Positions 8,973-17,323 are shown, counted from the stretch's first letter. The stretch is 64,000 bases of DNA from Streptomyces sp. DvalAA-43 (GCF_900091725.1 NZ_FMBW01000040.1:186001-250000); one strand, 5' to 3'. Numbers and translations: made by a program. The notes: generated by a model not told the origin, from the letters alone.

Positions 8973-10493
8973 ATGGCGAACATCCTGGAACTCCTCTCCG
9001 CCCCCGGGCTCGACGCGGTCCGCCCGCTGGTGGGCCCGCTCGACGCGGGGGAGGTCACGGGGGTGCGTCTGGAGGCTCGCCCGGACCGGCTCGCGGCCAT
9101 CCCGGCCGGGACGGTCGCCGTGCTGCTGGCCCCGGTGCCGGGGCATCTGCTGGACGTGGCGGTGCGGGACGCGGCCGCGGCGGGGGCCGCCGCGCTGGTC
9201 CTGACGGGCGTGACGGAGACGCCGCACGGGCTGCCCGCCGAGGTGACGGCCACGGCGCGGGCGCTCGCCGAGCGAGGCCGGGTCGCGGTGCTGTACGCCG
9301 ACGGGAACCTCGCGGCCCTCGTGGTGGCGGTGGAGCGGGCAGTGGCCGGGTCCGCGGCGGACGCGCTGGCCCGGGTCGCGGCCGCGGCACGGGAGGTGAC
9401 GGCCGTCGCGGGCGACCCCGACCGGGTGGCCACGGCGGCCGGACGCGCCCTGGGCCTGCCCGTGGAGCTGCGCGCCGCCGGTCCGGGCGAGGAGGGCGCG
9501 GCCGCCGCGGGCCCGGACGGCGAGATCCGGCTCGCGGCCCCGGCCCGCCCCGGTCACGCGGGGGAGGCGGTGCGCTCCGTCCTCGCGCTGGCGGCCCTCG
9601 CGGCGGCGGGCGGCGGGCACGGCGACGTACCGGTGCGCTCCCGGGGCCGGCTGCTCGCCGAGCTGCTCGTGGCCCCGCAGGACCAGGCCGCCCGGCTGGC
9701 CGCCCGGGGCCGGGCGCTGGCGCTGCCGGTGGACGGCTGGCACATCGCGCTGCGGGTGGAGGCGGGCGGCCTCGACGCCTCGAACCGGCCCAAGGCCCTG
9801 GACGCGGTGATGTCCCAGGCGCTGACCCTGCTGCGCACCTGGGACGGGACGGCGCTCCCCACCACCCCCGCCGCCCCGTCCGCTCCCGCACCGCGGTCCG
9901 CCGACGCCGTCCAGTGGAACGCCGCGCTGGTCGACGATGCCCTCGTCCTGCTCAGCACCTGGCCGGCCGACCCGGGGGCGGACGGGCGGCGCGCCACTCT
10001 GGCCCGCGCCCGCCGGGTGGTGGACCGGCTGGCCGGACTGCGCCCGGAGGCCGGTCTGCGATGCGGCGTGGGCTCGTCGCACCGGGGCCCGCTGGGCATC
10101 CGTACCTCCGCCCGTGAGGCCCGTGCCGCGGTGCCGCGCGGGGCGGGGCCCTCGGTGGCGGCGCACGACGCGGTGGGCCTGGACCGGATGCTGCTGGAGT
10201 GGTACGCCTCCGACACGGCGCGCGAGGCGGTCAGTGAACTCCTCGCCCCGGTAGTGGCGTTGGGCCCGGAGCGCGCCGAACCCCTGCTGCGTACGCTCCA
10301 GGGGTACCTGGACCACAACAACTCCCCCGCCCTCGCGGCGGAGGCCCTCCATCTGCACCGGAACGCGGTGGGCGCCCGGATCCGCAAGATCGTCCAGCTG
10401 ACGGGCGCCGATCTGAACGAGCCGGATGTCCGCCTCGCCCTCCAACTGGCCTGCCGCGCGGGCCTGTCCGCCGCCCCGGCGAACCGCCCCTGA
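8973..10493 (+). CDS. PucR-family transcriptional regulator
   Basis: This encodes 506 residues. The N-terminal part resembles the purine-catabolism PucR sensor domain (PANILELL and LEARPDRL regions, alanine/valine-rich alpha-beta). The C-terminus carries the PucR-type helix-turn-helix: LLRTLQGYLDHNNSPALAAEALHLHRNAVGARIRKI, split here as LDHNNS, AAEALHLHRN and ARIRKI. Such regulators respond to purine or other nitrogen-rich metabolites and often activate neighbouring catabolic genes. It is divergent from the DUF917/hydantoinase/permease group and 9 bp upstream of the amidase gene, so it probably controls both. An ATG 24 bases upstream is possible but lies inside the palindrome. Confidence 0.87.
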   Translation: MANILELLSAPGLDAVRPLVGPLDAGEVTGVRLEARPDRLAAIPAGTVAVLLAPVPGHLLDVAVRDAAAAGAAALVLTGVTETPHGLPAEVTATARALAERGRVAVLYADGNLAALVVAVERAVAGSAADALARVAAAAREVTAVAGDPDRVATAAGRALGLPVELRAAGPGEEGAAAAGPDGEIRLAAPARPGHAGEAVRSVLALAALAAAGGGHGDVPVRSRGRLLAELLVAPQDQAARLAARGRALALPVDGWHIALRVEAGGLDASNRPKALDAVMSQALTLLRTWDGTALPTTPAAPSAPAPRSADAVQWNAALVDDALVLLSTWPADPGADGRRATLARARRVVDRLAGLRPEAGLRCGVGSSHRGPLGIRTSAREARAAVPRGAGPSVAAHDAVGLDRMLLEWYASDTAREAVSELLAPVVALGPERAEPLLRTLQGYLDHNNSPALAAEALHLHRNAVGARIRKIVQLTGADLNEPDVRLALQLACRAGLSAAPANRP

Positions 10494-10502
10494 GGAGCGA
10501 CC

Positions 10503-11783
10503 GTGCCACCGACGACCTCCCCCGTCCTCGCCCGTGTCCGGGCCGCCCATGACCGGATCGAAGCGGTCGGGCGCCCCGAACTCTGGATCGGTCTGCGACC
10601 CCGGGACGAGGTGGCGGCGGAGGCCGAGCGGCTCGACGCCCGCCTGGCCTCGGGCGAGTCCCTCCCCCTCGCGGGCCGGCTGCTGGCCGTCAAGGGCAAC
10701 ATCGACGTGGCCGGCCTCCCCACCACGGCGGGCTGTCCCTCGTACGCGTACGAGCCGGACCGCGACGCCCCGGCGGTGGCCCGGCTGCGGGCCGCCGGGG
10801 CGCTGGTGCTCGGCACGACCAACATGGACCAGTTCGCCACGGGCCTGACCGGCACCCGGTCCCCGTACGGCGCGGTGGCCGCCGCGCAGGATCCGGAGCG
10901 GGTCGGCGGCGGCTCCAGCTCGGGTTCGGCGGTCGCGGTGGCCCTGGGCCTCGTCGACCTCGCACTGGGCACGGACACCGCGGGCTCCGGCCGGATCCCC
11001 GCCGCGTTCAACGGCGTCTTCGGACTCAAGCCGACCCGCGGTCTCGTCCCGACCCAGGGGGTGGTCCCCGCCTGCGCGAGTCTGGACTGCGTCACCGTCC
11101 TCGCCCGTACGCTCCCCGAGGCCGAACGGGCGATGGCCCTGATGGCCGGCCCGGCCCCGCGCCCCGACCGCCCCCGTGCTCCGGGCCCCTGGCGGATCGC
11201 GGTGCCGTCCAACGGACAGCTCGGCGCACTCGACCCGGGCTGGGCCGCGGCGTACCAATCGGCCGCCGCCCGGCTCCGCGCGGCGGGCACCCGGCTCCGG
11301 CCGGTCGACCTGACACCGTTCACCGAGGCCGGTGCGCTGCTGTACGGCGGTGCGTTCGTCGCCGAGCGCTACACCGCGGTCGGCGCGTTCATCGACGGCG
11401 ACCCCACCGCCCCGGACCTCGACCCCACGGTGGCCCGGATCATCACCGCGGCCCGCGACATCCCGGCCCACCGGCTCTTCGCCGACCAGGCCCGGCTGGC
11501 CGTCCTCCGTACCGCCGCGACGGCCGCACTCGGCGACGCGGACGCGCTCCTGCTGCCCACCGCGCCGGGGCACCCCACCCTCGCCGAGGTCGCCGCGGAC
11601 CCGGTGGGCGCCCATACCCGCCTCGGCCGGTTCACCAGCTCCACCAACCTGCTCGGGCTGTGCGCGGTGGCGGCTCCCGCCGGTGTGGTGGACGGCCTGC
11701 CGTTCGGCGTGATGCTGATCGGCCCGGCGCACACCGACGAACGTCTGGCCCGGATCGCCGCCCTGCTGGCCCCGGCGCCCTGA
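10503..11783 (+). CDS. Amidase-signature hydrolase, allophanate-hydrolase-like
   Basis: This encodes 426 residues forming a single amidase-signature domain. The catalytic triad is visible: Lys in LLAVKGNID, cis-Ser in GGGSSSGSAVA and nucleophile Ser in GTDTAGSGRIPAAFN. The stretch TDTAGSGRIPAAFNGVFGLK closely resembles allophanate hydrolases (AtzF/DUR1,2 hydrolase part). Full AtzF is about 600 residues with an extra C-terminal domain, which is absent here. Allophanate hydrolase releases ammonia and CO2 from allophanate, the last step of several ureide pathways. With the PucR regulator directly upstream, a role finishing breakdown of the ring compound is plausible but inferred. A 7-bp hairpin follows the stop. 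Confidence 0.82.
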   Translation: MPPTTSPVLARVRAAHDRIEAVGRPELWIGLRPRDEVAAEAERLDARLASGESLPLAGRLLAVKGNIDVAGLPTTAGCPSYAYEPDRDAPAVARLRAAGALVLGTTNMDQFATGLTGTRSPYGAVAAAQDPERVGGGSSSGSAVAVALGLVDLALGTDTAGSGRIPAAFNGVFGLKPTRGLVPTQGVVPACASLDCVTVLARTLPEAERAMALMAGPAPRPDRPRAPGPWRIAVPSNGQLGALDPGWAAAYQSAAARLRAAGTRLRPVDLTPFTEAGALLYGGAFVAERYTAVGAFIDGDPTAPDLDPTVARIITAARDIPAHRLFADQARLAVLRTAATAALGDADALLLPTAPGHPTLAEVAADPVGAHTRLGRFTSSTNLLGLCAVAAPAGVVDGLPFGVMLIGPAHTDERLARIAALLAPAP

Positions 11784-11784
11784 C

Positions 11785-11802
11785 GCCGGGACGGGTCCCG
11801 GC
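11785..11802 (+). terminator. Hairpin after the amidase gene
   Basis: GCCGGGA (11785-11791) pairs with TCCCGGC (11796-11802) around a 4-nt loop, starting two bases after the amidase stop. It separates the amidase transcript from the attenuator-controlled gene downstream. Confidence 0.55.
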
Positions 11803-11820
11803 CATTGCCCCCGGAAACGG

Positions 11821-11850
11821 TTGACTGGCCGCCAGCACACCTGTTCCACT
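11821..11850 (+). promoter_or_regulatory. Promoter of the Cys-leader/monooxygenase transcript
   Basis: TTGACT at 11821-11826 is a good -35 box. TCCACT at 11845-11850, 18 bp downstream, is a weak -10. This would place transcription start at or within a base or two of the leader ATG at 11857, giving a leaderless message, as reported for cysteine-responsive leader peptides of mycobacteria. Confidence 0.5.
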
Positions 11851-11856
11851 GGGCAG

Positions 11857-11934
11857 ATGCGCCCTCAGCTGCGGCTGGTCACCCGTGACCACATCGACTT
11901 CGGTCGAGTGTGGTCCGCCTCGTGTTGCCGCTGA
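11857..11934 (+). CDS. Cysteine-responsive leader peptide (25 codons)
   Basis: This short frame begins MRPQLRLVTRDHID and ends SASCCR-stop. It matches the actinobacterial leader-peptide pattern with LRLVTR-HID-RV-SA and terminal cysteines, found upstream of sulfur-assimilation genes. No ribosome site precedes the ATG, and the promoter geometry suggests a leaderless transcript. In the known mycobacterial examples, ribosomes slow on the consecutive Cys codons when charged Cys-tRNA is scarce, which changes expression of the downstream genes. Here the two Cys codons (11923-11928) lie just before a hairpin, and the downstream gene is an SsuD-like monooxygenase, a sulfur-scavenging enzyme. The match to the pattern is by eye. 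Confidence 0.82.
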   Translation: MRPQLRLVTRDHIDFGRVWSASCCR

Positions 11935-11949
11935 CCGTTCCACGTCAGC
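11930..11949 (+). promoter_or_regulatory. Hairpin overlapping the leader stop codon
   Basis: GCTGAC (11930-11935) pairs with GTCAGC (11944-11949) around an 8-nt loop. A ribosome stalled at the Cys codons or at the stop would prevent it forming. A second 6-bp hairpin, GGTCAC/GTGACC (11877-11890), lies inside the leader codons. Their roles as switch elements are inferred. Confidence 0.4.
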
Positions 11950-11993
11950 CCTTCACCCGACCGGTTTTCCGCAGCACGAGATGAGGCTTCGCC

Positions 11994-13094
11994 ATGCCCG
12001 TCGAGTTTCTCGGCATCGCAGCGACGAACGATGGTTCCGAAGTGACACCCCGCGCCGGGGCGTCCTTCGACAAGGAGTACACGCTCAAGCTGGCCCGCGC
12101 GCACGAGGACCACGGCTGGGACCGGGTGCTGTTCGCCTACGGCTCCGGCTCCCCCGACCCGTCCCCGGCCGCCGCCTATGTCGCGGCCCACACCGAAAAG
12201 CTCCAGATCCTGGTGGCGCACCGCCCCAACGTCTCGTACCCGACGTTCGCGGCCAAGACCTTCGCGACCCTGGACCGGATCAGCGACGGCCGCCTCGCCG
12301 TGCACTTCATCACCGGGGGCAACGACCACGAGCAGCAGCGCGAGGGCGACTTCCTGACCAAGGACGAGCGGTACGCACGCACCCGTGAGGCCATCCAGAT
12401 CATCAAGAGGGCCTGGACCTCGCACGAGCCCTTCGACCACGAGGGCACGCACTACCGCTTCAACGACTTCGTGAGCGACACCTTCCCCGTGCAACAGCCG
12501 CATCCGCAGGTCTCGTTCGGTGGTTCCTCACCCGCGGCGTACGCGGCCGGGGGCGCCGAGGCCGACATCTACTGCCTGTGGGGCGAGCCGCTGGCCCAGA
12601 CCGCGGAGCAGATCGCCTCGGTGAAGGAGGCCGCGAGGGCGGCGGGGCGTACGGATGTGCCGAGGATCCAGGTCGCCTTCCGCCCGATCATCGCACCGAC
12701 CGAGGAACTGGCCTGGGAGAAGGCCCACCGCACCCTGGCCCGGATCAGGGCCCGCAAGTCCGGCACCCCGCTGAGCCGCCGTCACCCGCTGAGGAACCCC
12801 GAGAACACCGGCTCCCGACGACTCCTGGCAGTGGCCGCCGAGGGCGACCTCCACGACCGCGCCCTGTGGACACCGACCGCGGCGGAGACGGGTGGCGCCG
12901 GTAACTCGACGGCCCTGGTGGGCACCCCCGAGACAGTGGCCCAGGCCTTGCTGGACTACTACGACCTGGGCGTGGAAATCCTTTCGGCCCGCGGCTACGA
13001 CCTGCTGGACGACGCGATCGACTTCGGTCGGCACGTCATCCCGATCGTCCGCGAGGAAGTAGCCAAACGAGACGCGTCCCACCAGGCCGCATAA
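11994..13094 (+). CDS. LLM-class flavin-dependent monooxygenase (SsuD-like)
   Basis: This encodes 366 residues of bacterial-luciferase fold. Similarity to alkanesulfonate monooxygenases is seen in the N-terminus (EFLGIAATNDGSE), ILVAHRPNVSYPTFAAK, DRISDGRLAVHFITGGN and EREGD-type segments. SsuD enzymes use FMNH2 and O2 to release sulfite from organosulfonates. Other relatives act on dimethyl sulfone or other substrates, so the exact substrate is open. The Cys-Cys leader peptide upstream supports a sulfur role. No flavin reductase or sulfonate ABC transporter is adjacent, so it must borrow FMNH2 from elsewhere. A 13-bp hairpin follows the gene. Confidence 0.82.
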   Translation: MPVEFLGIAATNDGSEVTPRAGASFDKEYTLKLARAHEDHGWDRVLFAYGSGSPDPSPAAAYVAAHTEKLQILVAHRPNVSYPTFAAKTFATLDRISDGRLAVHFITGGNDHEQQREGDFLTKDERYARTREAIQIIKRAWTSHEPFDHEGTHYRFNDFVSDTFPVQQPHPQVSFGGSSPAAYAAGGAEADIYCLWGEPLAQTAEQIASVKEAARAAGRTDVPRIQVAFRPIIAPTEELAWEKAHRTLARIRARKSGTPLSRRHPLRNPENTGSRRLLAVAAEGDLHDRALWTPTAAETGGAGNSTALVGTPETVAQALLDYYDLGVEILSARGYDLLDDAIDFGRHVIPIVREEVAKRDASHQAA

Positions 13095-13099
13095 CGCCC

Positions 13100-13140
13100 C
13101 CGCGCCGGAGGGACCGCCCAACCCAGCCCCTCCGGCGCGG
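13100..13140 (+). terminator. Terminator of the SsuD-like gene
   Basis: CCGCGCCGGAGGG (13100-13112) pairs perfectly with 13128-13140 over a 15-nt loop. It begins 6 bases after the TAA stop. Confidence 0.65.
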
Positions 13141-13256
13141 CAGTTCGCCCCTCCGGCACCCACCTCCGGGCCTTCGGGCACGCACCTCCAGCACCACCGG
13201 CGCCCGCCTCCAACCCTTCCCACATGCACCCCTACCGCACCGAAGCCCGCCTCCGG

Positions 13257-13391
13257 CCCCTCCGTCATGCATCCCCAACCCCACCGACACCCCTCTCCAG
13301 CCCCTCCGGCATGCATCCCCACACCCCGCAGGCACCCCTCTCCAGCCCCTCCGGCGTTTGAGGAGCGGGGGCCCGGGGGCGGAGCCCCCGG
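13257..13391. repeat. Intergenic repeats with Streptomyces-type GC-rich element
   Basis: The 412-bp gap between convergent genes holds no credible gene. From 13257 a unit of about 45 bp beginning CCCCTCCG and containing CATGCATCCCCA is repeated (13257-13300, 13301-13345). A third start at 13346 instead runs into CCCCTCCGGCGTTTGAGGAG and then the perfect hairpin CCGGGGGC-GGA-GCCCCCGG (13373-13391). The latter block resembles a dispersed intergenic element common in Streptomyces genomes and could act as terminator for helY. The shorter motif CCCCTCCGGC also occurs near 13128 and 13146. Confidence 0.7.
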
Positions 13392-13506
13392 TTACGGGAA
13401 GGGGCGGGCAGGGGAACAAGCCCGCCGCAGGCGCACCCCCAGCGAGCAGCCCCACCGCACCCCACACCAGAACCGCACCGCTCCCCCACCGCACCCAGCG
13501 GACACC

Positions 13507-16341
13507 TCACCCCACAGAGCTGTACGCCACAACCCCCCGCAACACCGCATCCACCGCCTTGTGCGCATTCCGCGCCACGGAACTCCCGTCCCGCGGCGCC
13601 GCAGCCGCAATCTGCCCCAGCACGTCGATCACCTGCTTGCACCACCGCACGAAGTCCCCGGCCGGCATCTCCGCCTCGCCCAGCACCTCGTCCAGCGACC
13701 GCCCCGACGCCCACATGTAGACCGCCCAGGCAAAGCCGAGATCGGGTTCGCGCTGCCCGACGCCCTCCGCCTGGTTGATCTTGAAGTCCTCTTCCAGGGC
13801 GTCGAGCCGCCCCCAGATCCGGACCATCTCGCCCATCGCGGTCTTCGCCGGCCCCGACGGCACCTTCGGCGCCACCGCGTCGTCGGCCTGCCGCGCCTCG
13901 TACACCAACGCCGAGACGCACGCCGCGAGTTCCGCAGGGTTCAGCCCCTCCCACACGCCCGCCCGCAGGCATTCGCTCGCCAGCAGGTCGAGTTCGCCGT
14001 AGAGCCGGGCCAGACGGCGCCCGTGCTCGGTGACCTCGTTGCCCCGCAGATAGTCGAGCTCGGTGAGCAGGGCGACGATCCGGTCGAAGGTGCGGGCGAT
14101 GGTGTTCGTCCGCCCCTCGATCCGCCGCTCCAGCTGCCGGGTGTCGCGCTGCAAGCGGTGATACCGCTCGGCCCACCGCGCGTGGTCCTCGCGCTCGGCG
14201 CACCCGTGGCAGGGATGCGCGCGCAACTCCGCCCGGTAGCGGGCGATCTCCCGGTCGTCGGCCGCGGCGGACCGCCCCTTGCGGTGCCGCTCGGGCACGA
14301 TGTGCCCGGCCTTGGTCCGCAGCGCGGAGGCCAGGTCACGGCGCGACTGCGGGGAGCGCGCGTTGAACGACTTCGGTACCCGCATCCGCTCCAGCGCCTC
14401 CACCGGAACCGGGAAGTCGATCGAGGCGAGCCGCTTGACCTGACGCTCGGCGGTGAGCACCAACGGCCGCGGCCCGTCGTGGTATTCGAGCCCGCGGTGG
14501 CCGTGCCCATTGGTCCGCCCGGCGGGCAGACCGGGGTCGAGGACCAGGGCCAGTCCGGCGAACTTGCCGGTGGGCACATGGATGACATCGCCGGGCTTGA
14601 GCCGCTCCAGGGACGCCGCGGCCTCGGCCCGCCGCTGCGTCGCGCCCTGCTTGGCGAGCTCGGTCTCCCGGTCCTTGAGGTCGCGGCGCAGCCGCGCGTA
14701 CTCCTCGAAGTCCCCGAGGTGGCAGGTCATGCCCTCCCGGTAGCCCTCCAGGCCCTCTTCGTTCTTCTGGACCTGCCGCGAGATGCCGACCACCGACCGG
14801 TCCGCCTGGAACTGCGCGAAGGAGGTCTCCAGCAGCTCCCGCGAACGGTGCCGGCCGAACTGCTGCACCAGGTTCACGGCCATGTTGTAGGAGGGCCGGA
14901 AGCTGGATCGCAGCGGATACGTGCGCGTGCCCGCGAGCCCGGCGAGCGCCCCCGGATCCATACCGCGCTGCCACAGCACCACCGCGTGGCCCTCGACATC
15001 GATACCGCGCCGCCCGGCCCGTCCGGTCAGCTGGGTGTACTCGCCGGGGGTGATGTCGGCGTGCTGCTCGCCGTTCCACTTGACGAGCTTCTCCAACACC
15101 ACCGAGCGCGCGGGCATGTTGATGCCGAGGGCGAGGGTCTCCGTGGCGAAGACGGCCTTGACGAGCCCGCGTACGAACAGCTCCTCGACGACTTCCTTGA
15201 ACGTCGGCAGCATGCCCGCGTGGTGCGCGGCGATGCCCCGCTCCAGCCCTTCGAGCCACTCGTAGTAGCCCAGCACATGGAGGTCCTCGCCGGGAATGGA
15301 AGCGGTCCGCTCCTCGACGATCTCGCGGACCAGGCGTCGCTTGTCCTCGTCGTTGAGCCGCAGTCCGGCGTGCAGGCACTGCTGCACGGCGGCCTCGCAG
15401 CCGGCCCGGCTGAAGATGAACGTGATGGCGGGGAGCAGCCCCTCGGCGTCCAGCCGGTCGATGACCTCGGGCCTCGACGGGGTCCAGATCCGGCTGCGCT
15501 GGCGCCGCTCGCGCTCGCGGTCGGCCTCGCGGACCATCTTGCCGCGACGGCGCTCCCGCGGGTTGTACCCCCGCTGGTTCTCCATCCGGGCGAGCCGGAC
15601 GAGATCGGGGTTGACCTCGCGGCGAGCGGTGCCGCGGCCGCCGTGGTCGCTCTCCTCCTCGAAGAGGTCGTACATCCGGCGGCCGGCCAGCACGTGCTGC
15701 CAGAGCGGCACGGGGCGGTGCTCGGAGACGATCACCTGGGTGTCCCCGCGGACGGTGTCCAGCCAGTCGCCGAACTCCTCCGCGTTGGACACGGTCGCCG
15801 AGAGCGACACCAGCGTCACGGAGTCCGGGAGGTGAATGATCACTTCCTCCCAGACCGCGCCCCGGAAGCGGTCGGAGAGGTAGTGGACCTCGTCCATCAC
15901 CACGAAGCCGAGCCCCCGCAGCGCCTGCGAGCCCGCGTACAGCATGTTCCGCAGCACTTCGGTGGTCATGACGACCACCGGGGCATCGGCGTTGACGCTG
16001 TTGTCGCCGGTCAGCAGGCCGACCTTCTCCGGTCCGTAGCGCTTGACCAGATCGGCGAACTTCTGGTTGGACAGGGCCTTGATGGGGGTGGTGTAGAAGC
16101 ACTTGCGGCCCTGTTCGAGGGCGAGGTGCACGGCGAATTCGCCGACGATCGTCTTGCCCGAGCCGGTCGGGGCCGCGACGAGCACCCCCTTGCCGGCCTC
16201 CAGCGCCTCGCAGGCCTCGATCTGGTAGGGGTCCAGATCGAATTCGTACAACTCGCGGAAGGGCGCGAGTGCGGTGGCCAGCTCGGCGGCGCGGATCCGA
16301 GAAGCCTGGTATCGCTCAGCTGGTGAGAGGTCCTCTGTCAT
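13507..16341 (-). CDS. helY: HelY, Ski2/Mtr4-like DExH RNA helicase
   Basis: This encodes 944 residues. The helicase motifs are clear: Walker A APTGSGKT near residue 59, DEVH (VVMDEVHYL), SAT (VSLSATVSN) and the motif VI region QLTGRAGRRGID. After the two RecA-like domains come the rRNA-processing-arch-like and C-terminal helical regions typical of Ski2-like enzymes. The family unwinds structured RNA with ATP and is linked to RNA turnover; mycobacterial HelY is the nearest named relative. The start MTEDLSPAERYQASR fits actinobacterial homologues. It lies apart from the tat genes by the lipid-kinase gene and converges on the SsuD-like gene across the repeat-rich gap. Confidence 0.92.
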   Translation of the reverse strand: MTEDLSPAERYQASRIRAAELATALAPFRELYEFDLDPYQIEACEALEAGKGVLVAAPTGSGKTIVGEFAVHLALEQGRKCFYTTPIKALSNQKFADLVKRYGPEKVGLLTGDNSVNADAPVVVMTTEVLRNMLYAGSQALRGLGFVVMDEVHYLSDRFRGAVWEEVIIHLPDSVTLVSLSATVSNAEEFGDWLDTVRGDTQVIVSEHRPVPLWQHVLAGRRMYDLFEEESDHGGRGTARREVNPDLVRLARMENQRGYNPRERRRGKMVREADRERERRQRSRIWTPSRPEVIDRLDAEGLLPAITFIFSRAGCEAAVQQCLHAGLRLNDEDKRRLVREIVEERTASIPGEDLHVLGYYEWLEGLERGIAAHHAGMLPTFKEVVEELFVRGLVKAVFATETLALGINMPARSVVLEKLVKWNGEQHADITPGEYTQLTGRAGRRGIDVEGHAVVLWQRGMDPGALAGLAGTRTYPLRSSFRPSYNMAVNLVQQFGRHRSRELLETSFAQFQADRSVVGISRQVQKNEEGLEGYREGMTCHLGDFEEYARLRRDLKDRETELAKQGATQRRAEAAASLERLKPGDVIHVPTGKFAGLALVLDPGLPAGRTNGHGHRGLEYHDGPRPLVLTAERQVKRLASIDFPVPVEALERMRVPKSFNARSPQSRRDLASALRTKAGHIVPERHRKGRSAAADDREIARYRAELRAHPCHGCAEREDHARWAERYHRLQRDTRQLERRIEGRTNTIARTFDRIVALLTELDYLRGNEVTEHGRRLARLYGELDLLASECLRAGVWEGLNPAELAACVSALVYEARQADDAVAPKVPSGPAKTAMGEMVRIWGRLDALEEDFKINQAEGVGQREPDLGFAWAVYMWASGRSLDEVLGEAEMPAGDFVRWCKQVIDVLGQIAAAAPRDGSSVARNAHKAVDAVLRGVVAYSSVG

Positions 16342-16351
16342 CTTGTCTACG

Positions 16352-16374
16352 AGCCTACCCGCCGCCTCTGACAG
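16352..16374 (-). promoter_or_regulatory. helY promoter with PafBC-like element
   Basis: On the minus strand CTGTCAGAGG is followed, after 7 to 8 bases, by the -10 box TAGGCT (plus-strand AGCCTA 16352-16357). This approximates the mycobacterial RecA-NDp/PafBC pattern TTGTCRGTG...TANNNT, with mismatches and one extra spacer base. The ATG lies about 10 bases downstream of the -10 box, so the mRNA would be almost leaderless. Confidence 0.4.
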
Positions 16375-16385
16375 TGACGCGGTCT

Positions 16386-17306
16386 TTAAATTCCGGCGGA
16401 AATTCCGGCGGGAGGACCCGGTACGAGCACCCGGACCGCGCCCGGTACGCAGTGTGCGGTGAGCGGCAGCGCACCGAGCTGTTCACCGTCCGCGTACGCG
16501 GTGACACCGGCCGCGGCCAGCTCGATCGAGGAGACCCGGTGCACGGTGACCCTGGGGTGGCCGAGGTGCGTTCCCTTGTAGACGCGGGGGAAGACCTTGA
16601 TCAGGGTGGTACGGCTGCAGTCCCCGACGACGGTCACGTCGAAGAGCCCGTCGTCCATGACGGCGTCGGCGCAGATCCGCATGCCGCCGCCGTACGTCGT
16701 CCCGTTGCCGACGGCGATGAGCGTCGCCTCGATCTCCCGGACCGGCCCGCCGTCCAGCCTGATGCGGTACGGGATGGGCTTGAACGCGGCGAGTTCGGCG
16801 AGGATCGCGAGGTCGTACTTGAACCGTCCGCCGACCCATCGCATCCGGTTCCCCCGGTCGTTGACCCGGGAGTCGAAGCCGGAGGCGAGCACGGACCCGA
16901 ACCAGCGCTCACCGACCCGGCCCAGGTCGATCTCCCGGACGGCCCCGCCCTTGAGCGCCTCGGCGGCCAGCCGTCCGGCGGCGGCCGGGTCCCGTATCGG
17001 CAGTCCGAGCGCGCGGGCGAAGTCGTTCCCGGTGCCGACGGCCACGACGCCGAGCGGGGTCATCGTTCCCGCGACCGCCTGCAGGGCGAGCGACATCATG
17101 CCGTCCCCGCCGACGGCGATCAGGGCGCCGGTCCCGCCCGCAACGGCCTCACGGGCGCGCCGCAGGGCGTCGTCGGCGTCCTCACCGAGAACCGTGCGCA
17201 CGGAGAATCCGGCGTCCCGCAACGCGGAAGCGGCCGGCTGCGCGGCGTGCGCGCCCCGGCCGCGTCCTGCGGTGGGATTGACGAAAAGGGTGATCTCGCT
17301 GGTCAC
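16386..17306 (-). CDS. Diacylglycerol kinase-family lipid kinase
   Basis: This encodes 306 residues. The N-terminus has FVNPTAGRGRG, followed by the catalytic GGDGM nucleotide loop (IAVGGDGMMSLALQ) and GVVAVGTGNDFARALG, the signature of the DagK/YegS/BmrU kinase domain. A beta-rich C-terminal half ends in the AYADGEQLG type segment. These enzymes phosphorylate diacylglycerol or related lipids at the membrane. The substrate is not certain from sequence. It starts 18 bp after tatC. TAGGGT at 17313-17318 lies immediately upstream of the ATG, so an additional leaderless promoter is possible. Confidence 0.88.
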   Translation of the reverse strand: MTSEITLFVNPTAGRGRGAHAAQPAASALRDAGFSVRTVLGEDADDALRRAREAVAGGTGALIAVGGDGMMSLALQAVAGTMTPLGVVAVGTGNDFARALGLPIRDPAAAGRLAAEALKGGAVREIDLGRVGERWFGSVLASGFDSRVNDRGNRMRWVGGRFKYDLAILAELAAFKPIPYRIRLDGGPVREIEATLIAVGNGTTYGGGMRICADAVMDDGLFDVTVVGDCSRTTLIKVFPRVYKGTHLGHPRVTVHRVSSIELAAAGVTAYADGEQLGALPLTAHCVPGAVRVLVPGPPAGISAGI

Positions 17307-17323
17307 CCGGGGACCCTACAAGG

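Noticed and set aside
6500..9433. A very long minus-strand open frame (977 codons) spanning hydantoinase-like copy 2 and continuing far upstream
   Set aside because: Only the part below 7840 has family motifs; the rest is an arginine/proline-rich antisense reading typical of high-GC DNA and overlaps the DUF917 and PucR genes.
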